Assembly: GCA_036802945.1 (NCBI GenBank) | Contig: DAIRVG010000001.1 | Coordinates: forward strand, 124,001-188,000 | Length of the DNA: 64,000 nt | Source: Gp6-AA40 sp036802945 | GTDB lineage: Bacteria > Acidobacteriota > Vicinamibacteria > Vicinamibacterales > UBA2999 | Reading direction: 5' to 3' | Part shown: one piece after another, positions 59,480 to 64,000 of the stretch | How positions within the stretch are numbered: the stretch's first letter is position 1 | How the letters are laid out: every line of letters begins with the position of its first letter | Notes under the pieces: model-generated | Database searches by the model: none | Seen by the model: the letters and a program-made list of their open reading frames with translations, nothing else | What the model was told of the DNA's origin: nothing | Position numbers and translations under genes: made by a program

Positions 59480-60412
59480 CTAACCCTCCTTGAGGATCGC
59501 GCGGATTACAAATCCGAGATTCGCGGGCCGCTCGCCAAGCCGGCGCATGAAATAGGGGAACCATTTCCGGCCGAACGGGACGTAGACGCGCATCCGATAG
59601 CCCTTTTTCACCAAAGACGCCTGCAGATCGCGCCGTATCCCGTAGAGCATCTGGAACTCGAATCGATCTTTCGTGATTCCGCGCTTTGCGGCGTATTTCT
59701 CTGTTGCTTCCAGCAGCGCCGGGTCATGCGTACCCCAGGCAGGGTAGGTTCCCGAATCGAGAAGTATGCGCATGAGTCGGATGAAGGCCGCATCGACGTC
59801 CGCCTTATGTTGATACGCGACCGTTGGCGGCTCTTTGTATGCCCCTTTGACCAGCCGGACACGGGCGCCAAGCTCATTCATACGCCTGACGTCCTGCTCG
59901 GTGCGAAAGAGCGCCGCCTGCAGGGCGATACCGATGTTCCGGTATTCCTGCTGCCACAACGTCTCGAAAATATCGAGCGTCAGCTGCGTCCACGGCGAGT
60001 TCTCCATGTCGATGCGGACAAAGAATCCGTGCTTCTGGGCTGGCTCGAGGATGCGCCTCAGGTTGTCGACGCACGTCGCGCGGTCGACGCCCGCGCCGAG
60101 TTGCGTCAGCTTGAGCGAGATATTCCGCTCGATTCCGGAGACGACGATCACCTCAAGGAGACGTCCGTACTCGCGCGTGGCCGCGGCGGCTTCTTCGAGG
60201 GTCCTCACGCTCTCTCCGAGGTAGTCGAGGGTGAGGAGCAGGCCCTGCGCCTGGATGCTGCGGGCGGCGTCGATCGCTTCCTCGATCGTTTCGCCGGCGA
60301 TAAAGCGGCGCGCGAAGCCTCCGGGCGACCGCATGCCGTACGTCGACGCGAGGCGCTTCAGCAGGGCACTGTTCGACAGGGCGTAAAACAGTGCTTTCGC
60401 ACCCGCGTACAT
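59480..60412 (-). CDS. proline dehydrogenase
   Basis: 310 residues. PRODH TIM-barrel: NISLKLTQLGAGVDRATC, FVRIDMENSPWTQLTLDIF, NIGIALQAALFRTEQDV, VRLVKGAYKEPPTVAY, WGTHDPALLEATEKYA and the signature FEFQMLYGIRRDLQ ... RVYVPFGRKWFPYFMRRLGERPAN. FAD-linked oxidation of proline to pyrroline-5-carboxylate. Monofunctional; no P5C dehydrogenase is next to it. Upstream is a double palindrome (60423-60481). Confidence 0.93.
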   Translation of the reverse strand: MYAGAKALFYALSNSALLKRLASTYGMRSPGGFARRFIAGETIEEAIDAARSIQAQGLLLTLDYLGESVRTLEEAAAATREYGRLLEVIVVSGIERNISLKLTQLGAGVDRATCVDNLRRILEPAQKHGFFVRIDMENSPWTQLTLDIFETLWQQEYRNIGIALQAALFRTEQDVRRMNELGARVRLVKGAYKEPPTVAYQHKADVDAAFIRLMRILLDSGTYPAWGTHDPALLEATEKYAAKRGITKDRFEFQMLYGIRRDLQASLVKKGYRMRVYVPFGRKWFPYFMRRLGERPANLGFVIRAILKEG

Positions 60413-60422
60413 TTAGGGCTCC

Positions 60423-60481
60423 GGCGGGTCCAGAAGGACCCGCCCTACGGACACGGTAGGCCGGGTCCTTTTGGACCCGGC
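60423..60481. repeat. double GGCGGGTCC palindrome
   Basis: GGCGGGTCC-AGAA-GGACCCGCC (60423-60444) and GCCGGGTCC-TTTT-GGACCCGGC (60460-60481), each a perfect 9-bp stem with a 4-base loop, separated by CTACGGACACGGTAG. A third partial CGG/CCG run follows to 60510. It lies between proline dehydrogenase and the acyltransferase, both minus strand. Confidence 0.9.
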
Positions 60482-60533
60482 GACCCGCCCTCCACGGCCC
60501 GGAGGCCGGGTGCTGACGGACGCGGTTCGGTGA

Positions 60534-61652
60534 TCAATGGGTTCGGCGAGAGGGTGACGCGAGCAGGTGGTCAAGCGTGCGGGCGTAGTAGCGGAGGACA
60601 TTGCGATCGCGAACACGGATACGTCCTCGCTCAGCAACGATGATGCCGCGGGCCTCGAGCGGCTCGATCGCCTCCGCCATCGCCTCGGCGCCGGTCTGAA
60701 CGCCGAGATTGGCGCCCGCTGACCGCAGCGTATCGAGCACCGCGTCTGCGCGCGACTCGAGCTCGCGTCGCGTGATCGACGGCCGCATCGCATTGGCAAT
60801 CACTGCGGTCGGGAGCACCTTATGCAGCCGCCCGATCGCAGCCATGATCGCGTGCGCCAGATCCAGAACGTCGCGACGCGAGTTCGGGTCGACCCCGTCG
60901 ATTGAGAGCGGCTTGCCGAACGTGACGATGGCGCGCGAGCGATAGCCGACCGCGTAGCGCACCATCTCGGCGAGCTCGCGGCTGAATGGCCGCTGCGTCC
61001 GCTTCACGCGCTGGCGGGCGAGGACATGATCCTCGAGTACGAAGTCGTACGCCACCGCGGTCGGGACGATCACCATCGGCGACACGTCCGCGTGCAGCGC
61101 GGCATTCAGCAGTCCAGTCTTCGGGCTCTTCAGGTCGCCGCTGTAGCTGCGGCCCCCCTCAGGATAGAAGAACAGGTCATGCCGCCGAAGCAGCTCCGCC
61201 ACGTACGCCTTCAGTGTGATCAGGTACGCCGGATCCTTCGTGTTGCGGCGGACCGGCATCGCGCCAGTGATGTGGCGATGCAGCAGACCGAGCGGGCCGC
61301 CGAAGAGATTGATGCCCGCGGCAATGATCGGCGGGCGTATGCCGTTGTCGTCGAGCACGAGCGGCTCGGCAAGATAGTCGGTGTGGCTCTTGTGATTCGA
61401 CGCGTACACAACGCGGCCCGCGCGCGTGGCGGCCCTGACGGTCTCGACGTTTTCGCCGAGCCGCTCGATCTTGCGCAGGATTGGATAGAGGGGATGCTTG
61501 AGCGCGCGGTAGATCGAATACCGCTGCGTCGTCCGCAACTCGTCGAGGTATCCGTGGATGCGCTCCCGCGCTGCACGCCCACCGTGGCTGCCCTGCAGGT
61601 AACGCTCGATTTCGTCCCGTGACAGGACCGCCTGGGTGATCTCGTCGAGCAT
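60534..61652 (-). CDS. glycerol-3-phosphate acyltransferase-like (PlsB family)
   Basis: 372 residues from ATG 61652 (TTG 61658 would add two). Acyltransferase blocks: VVYASNHKSHTDYLA (HX4D), AAGINLFGGPLGLLHRHITGAMPVRRN, LFFYPEGGRSYSGDLKSPKTGLLNAAL and PTAVAYDFVLEDH, as in PlsB. Shorter than E. coli PlsB, without its N-terminal half. It would acylate the sn-1 position of glycerol-3-phosphate or related acceptor at the membrane. Confidence 0.82.
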   Translation of the reverse strand: MLDEITQAVLSRDEIERYLQGSHGGRAARERIHGYLDELRTTQRYSIYRALKHPLYPILRKIERLGENVETVRAATRAGRVVYASNHKSHTDYLAEPLVLDDNGIRPPIIAAGINLFGGPLGLLHRHITGAMPVRRNTKDPAYLITLKAYVAELLRRHDLFFYPEGGRSYSGDLKSPKTGLLNAALHADVSPMVIVPTAVAYDFVLEDHVLARQRVKRTQRPFSRELAEMVRYAVGYRSRAIVTFGKPLSIDGVDPNSRRDVLDLAHAIMAAIGRLHKVLPTAVIANAMRPSITRRELESRADAVLDTLRSAGANLGVQTGAEAMAEAIEPLEARGIIVAERGRIRVRDRNVLRYYARTLDHLLASPSRRTH

Positions 61653-61658
61653 CGACAA

Positions 61659-61669
61659 CGGCGACTATA
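61659..61669 (-). promoter_or_regulatory. TATAGT box close to PlsB-like start
   Basis: TATAGT (61664-61669, minus), 5 bases before TTG 61658 and 11 before ATG 61652. No -35, which would fall in the repeat hairpin. Confidence 0.4.
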
Positions 61670-61683
61670 CCATCCTGAGACAA

Positions 61684-61749
61684 GCCACGGAGACACGGAG
61701 TCACGGAGAATTATTTGGTTCGACCTCCGTGTCTCCGTGCCTCCGTGGC
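61684..61749. repeat. CACGGAGA-word hairpin
   Basis: Arms 61684-61708 and 61725-61749, 25 bases each, match at 23. Each arm holds three CACGGAG words (GCCACGGAG at the outer end). Loop 16 bases, AATTATTTGGTTCGAC. It fills the gap between the dehydrogenase stop and the acyltransferase start. Confidence 0.9.
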
Positions 61750-61754
61750 CCGTT

Positions 61755-62762
61755 TCATGCCGCTAGCCTGCGGCAGATGGCGGTGGTGAATTCGGTTGTG
61801 CTCGCGGTGCCGCCGAGATCACGCGTGCGGACCTTGTCGTCGGTCAGCACGGCGCCAAGCGCTTTCATGATCCGATCGGCCATCGGTGCTTCGCCGATGT
61901 GGCGCAGCATGAGCAGCGCGGACAGCAGCAGTGCCATGGGGTTGGCCAGGTTGCGGCCGGCGATATCCGGCGCGCTGCCGTGAACGGCTTCGAAGACACC
62001 GATCTCGACGCCGAGGTTCGCGGCAGGCACGACGCCGAGTCCGCCGACGAGGCCCGCACAGAGATCCGACACGATGTCGCCGTACAGGTTCGGCATGACC
62101 AGCATGTCGAACTGCTCGGGCTTCATCACCAGGTGCATGCACGCCGCGTCTACAATCAGGTCGTCCTGCGTGATGTCCGGATACAGCGCGCCCACGTTCT
62201 GGACGCACTTCAGGAAAAGGCCATCACCAAGCTTCATGATGTTTGCCTTGTGCACCGCCGTGACGCGCCTGCGGCCGTGCCGCCGCGCGTACTCGAACGC
62301 GAACGCCGCGATGCGCGTCGACGCCTTCTCAGTGATGATCTTGAGGCTCTCGATGACGCCAGGAACGACTTCGTGCTCGAGGCCGGAGTAGAGGTCCTCG
62401 GTGTTCTCCCGCACGATGACGAGATCAACGTCTTCGTACCGCGACGGGACCGACGGAATGTTCCAGACCGGTCGAAGATTCGCGAAGAGCTCCAGCGCTT
62501 GTCGCAGGCCCACATTCACGCTCGTGAAGCCGCCGCCAACCGGCGTCATTACCGGCCCCTTGAGCGCTACCTTGTTCCGTGTAATCGAGTCGAGCAGTTC
62601 CACCGGCAGCGTGGATCCATGTTGCTCGAGTGCGGTCGCGCCGGCCGAGCACGATTCCCACTCGACGTCGAGCCCTGCGGTCTCGAGGATCTTGACGACG
62701 GCGCTGCTGATTTCCGGGCCGATGCCATCGCCGGCGATCAGCGTGATGCGATGCTTAGCCAT
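61755..62762 (-). CDS. NAD-dependent isocitrate dehydrogenase-type enzyme
   Basis: 335 residues from ATG 62762 (ATG 62783 possible). Beta-decarboxylating dehydrogenase: ITLIAGDGIGPEISSA, NVGLRQALELFANLRPVWNIPSVPSRYEDVDLVIVRENTEDLYSGLEHEVVPG, HKANIMKLGDGLFL, MLVMPNLYGDIVSDLCAGLVGGLGVVPAANLG and HGSAPDIAGRNLANPMALLLS. ENTEDLYSGLEH favours isocitrate over isopropylmalate as substrate. NAD dependence is inferred from the family; homoisocitrate is an alternative. Next to the DUF4149 gene with 31 bases between. Confidence 0.88.
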   Translation of the reverse strand: MAKHRITLIAGDGIGPEISSAVVKILETAGLDVEWESCSAGATALEQHGSTLPVELLDSITRNKVALKGPVMTPVGGGFTSVNVGLRQALELFANLRPVWNIPSVPSRYEDVDLVIVRENTEDLYSGLEHEVVPGVIESLKIITEKASTRIAAFAFEYARRHGRRRVTAVHKANIMKLGDGLFLKCVQNVGALYPDITQDDLIVDAACMHLVMKPEQFDMLVMPNLYGDIVSDLCAGLVGGLGVVPAANLGVEIGVFEAVHGSAPDIAGRNLANPMALLLSALLMLRHIGEAPMADRIMKALGAVLTDDKVRTRDLGGTASTTEFTTAICRRLAA

Positions 62763-62793
62763 TCGGCTTTCGCCACCCGCCATCTTGCATCGG

Positions 62794-63282
62794 CTATTCC
62801 CTCGCCTCCCAATAGAGCAGCACCAGCGCGGCCGCGATGTTGAACATCATGAGGCGTGTGGAGAGCACATGCAGCGCGTCGAAGCGGGCTCGCCGATTGT
62901 CACCCGCTGGAAGCCGCGACGGGAGTGCGCCCGCTTCTGCCTGCACCGCCTCGATTTGGTGCAGGACGACCTTGCCCGAATAGAGCGCGACCGCGAGCAT
63001 GACGGTAGCGATGATCGCGCGCACGCCGACATGCGCTGGTCGGGGACCGAGCACGCGCATCGCCGCCAGCGTGACGAGGAGCAGTCCGCCGGCGATGTAG
63101 GCGACGTAGTGGAAGCGGGCCAGCGTCGCGCCGAACACGGTACCCGCGAGCTCGCGGCCGGTAGCCGGCACGCTGGCCTGCAGCACCTGGAACGTCGTCG
63201 GCGCCACCACAGCGCCCAGAATCACCATTCCGCCCAGCCAGACGACGAGCGCGAGCACGTAGACATACCGGAGCGCGAGCAT
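62794..63282 (-). CDS. DUF4149-type membrane protein
   Basis: 162 residues from ATG 63282; the frame is open further upstream, but TATAAT sits 6 bases before this ATG. Four hydrophobic helices: LRYVYVLALVVWLGGMVILGAVVAPTTFQVLQ, then FHYVAYIAGGLLLVTLAAMRVLG, IIATVMLAVALYSGKVVL and MMFNIAAALVLLYWE. Matches the DUF4149/TMEM205-like family. Role unknown. Confidence 0.8.
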   Translation of the reverse strand: MLALRYVYVLALVVWLGGMVILGAVVAPTTFQVLQASVPATGRELAGTVFGATLARFHYVAYIAGGLLLVTLAAMRVLGPRPAHVGVRAIIATVMLAVALYSGKVVLHQIEAVQAEAGALPSRLPAGDNRRARFDALHVLSTRLMMFNIAAALVLLYWEARE

Positions 63283-63294
63283 CAGACGATTATA
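63283..63294 (-). promoter_or_regulatory. TATAAT box 6 bases before DUF4149 gene start
   Basis: Perfect TATAAT (63289-63294, minus), 6 bases before ATG. No -35 recognised. Confidence 0.55.
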
Positions 63295-63311
63295 GTTTGG
63301 GGGGGCGCGGC

Positions 63312-63446
63312 CTATGCCGGGTGAGCTTCGAGACACTCGCGCACCGATCTCGCGAGCGCGGTGGCGGTAAACGGCTTCGGCAGGAAGCACGGTCCTTGCA
63401 CATGTGCGCGGGTGCGCACGACCTGGGCGAATCGGTTACAGCGCGC
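63312..63446 (-). pseudogene. remnant of response-regulator receiver domain C-terminus
   Basis: A 44-codon frame without a start codon, ending in a stop. It reads CFLPKPFTATALARSVRECLEAHPA at its end: the conserved lysine-proline-phenylalanine and following helix of receiver domains. The upstream part (RFAQVVRTRAHVQGP) is not clearly receiver-like, and a stop interrupts the frame at 63447. Probably the tail of a lost hybrid kinase or regulator. Confidence 0.6.
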
Positions 63447-63480
63447 CTACGGCACCGGACGGTGATGCCCCCCTTACCTT

Positions 63481-64000
63481 TCAGGGGGCCATCTCGTCGA
63501 TGCGGCGGTACAGCGCCCTGCGGCTGATGCCGAGGCGGCGCGCCGCCTCGGACTTGTTGCCACCGGCTTCATCGAGGACGCGTTCGATTTGGTGATGTTG
63601 GAGGGTCGAAAGTCGATCGTCGGGTACCGCATCAGGCGCCGGCATGGCAGGCGGTGCTGACAGCGCCGAGCTCAGTTCACGTTCGGTGATCACCCCCGCC
63701 TCGCAGAGAATGCACGCGCGCTCGATGACATTGCGCAGCTCGCGAACGTTGCCCTGCCACGCGGCGTGCTGCAGCAGGCGCTCGGCAGCCGGGCTGATGC
63801 TCGTGACGGGACGCTTCAGACGCCGCGCACAGTCCTTGGTGAAATGCGCGCTGAGATACGGAATATCTTCGCGCCGCTCGCGGAGAGCGGGCACTTGGAT
63901 CTCGATGATGCTCAATCGATAGAACAGGTCCGTGCGGAACCGGCCCGTTGCGGCTTCCGCCCTGAGGTTGCGGTTGGTGGCGGCAATGACGTGTACATCA
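63481..64000 (-). CDS. sigma-54-dependent activator, 5' partial
   Basis: 173 residues seen; the N-terminus is beyond the window. AAA+ end: VHVIAATNRNLRAEAATGRFRTDLFYRLSIIEIQVPALRERREDIPYL (sensor I, arginine-finger region), NVRELRNVIERACILCEAGVI (sensor II), then a Fis-type helix-turn-helix RLSTLQHHQIERVLDEAGGNKSEAARRLGISRRALYRRI. NtrC-type activator of RpoN promoters. The first residue in view is part of the sensor I strand; GAFTGA and Walker motifs lie outside. Confidence 0.92.
   Translation of the reverse strand, partial: DVHVIAATNRNLRAEAATGRFRTDLFYRLSIIEIQVPALRERREDIPYLSAHFTKDCARRLKRPVTSISPAAERLLQHAAWQGNVRELRNVIERACILCEAGVITERELSSALSAPPAMPAPDAVPDDRLSTLQHHQIERVLDEAGGNKSEAARRLGISRRALYRRIDEMAP

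Noticed and set aside
59417..60643. 408-codon plus-strand frame opposite proline dehydrogenase
   Set aside because: Proline dehydrogenase signature is on the minus strand; the frame crosses the palindromes and has no motif.

Overview
High-GC (mid-60s percent by eye) bacterial DNA with two 100-N scaffold gaps (42296-42395, 53549-53648), so probably a metagenome-assembled genome. Gene density is high, with many 4-bp ATGA/GTGA or 1-bp TAATG overlaps between genes. GTG and TTG starts are frequent. There is no plasmid, phage, transposase, rRNA, tRNA or CRISPR signal. The gene mix (large Gram-negative-type surface-glycan locus, M28 peptidase, EgtB/EgtD, acyl-CoA dehydrogenase with phosphotransferase, DUF4149 protein) and the peculiar short-unit hairpin repeats suggest Acidobacteriota, perhaps Vicinamibacteria. 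That assignment is an inference.

Region 1 (1-32.2 kb) is a surface polysaccharide locus. It holds multi-pass membrane proteins (one GT-C-like), sugar-nucleotide enzymes, eight glycosyltransferases or glycosyltransferase-like proteins, and a polyprenyl-phosphate sugar-1-P transferase (21577) fused to a CapD-like N-terminal region. Two sugar pathways can be read. A WbpA/WbpB/WbpE/WbpD-like set (30916, 4230, 5283, 3763) would make UDP-GlcNAc3NAcA. A compact block (12708-21580) joins a NeuB-like synthase, SDR, aldehyde dehydrogenase, CMP-sugar synthetase, full transketolase, HAD phosphatase and a capsule-type transferase, and may make a CMP-activated ulosonic acid. Gmd (29914) and an RmlD-like reductase (29031) point to GDP-4-keto-6-deoxymannose-derived and deoxyhexose sugars.

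Region 2 (32.2-42.3 kb): a thiS-thiG-methyltransferase operon on the minus strand; divergently, egtB-egtD (ergothioneine) with an esterase; then a transglutaminase-like protein coupled to an ABC exporter.

Region 3 (42.4-53.5 kb): glucokinase, MerR/TPR protein, infA with a DEAD-box helicase, a ligase-carrier-acyltransferase fusion, a diadenylate-cyclase-like protein with a degenerate motif, acyl-CoA dehydrogenase, aminoglycoside-phosphotransferase-like kinase, and an epimerase cut by the gap.

Region 4 (53.6-64 kb): clpP, M28 peptidase with Thr/Ser dehydratase, CCA tRNA nucleotidyltransferase, proline dehydrogenase, PlsB-like acyltransferase, NAD-isocitrate-type dehydrogenase, DUF4149 protein, a receiver-domain remnant, and a sigma-54 activator running off the end.

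Three patterns cut across the genes. (i) Hairpins built from degenerate tandem 7-8-mers fill most gaps inside the glycan locus and recur elsewhere. (ii) The same repeats, and a second palindromic GGCGGGTCC-type family, also lie in frame inside genes. (iii) A TANNNT-like box sits 5-8 nt before the start codon of about nine transcript-leading genes, which suggests leaderless transcription.
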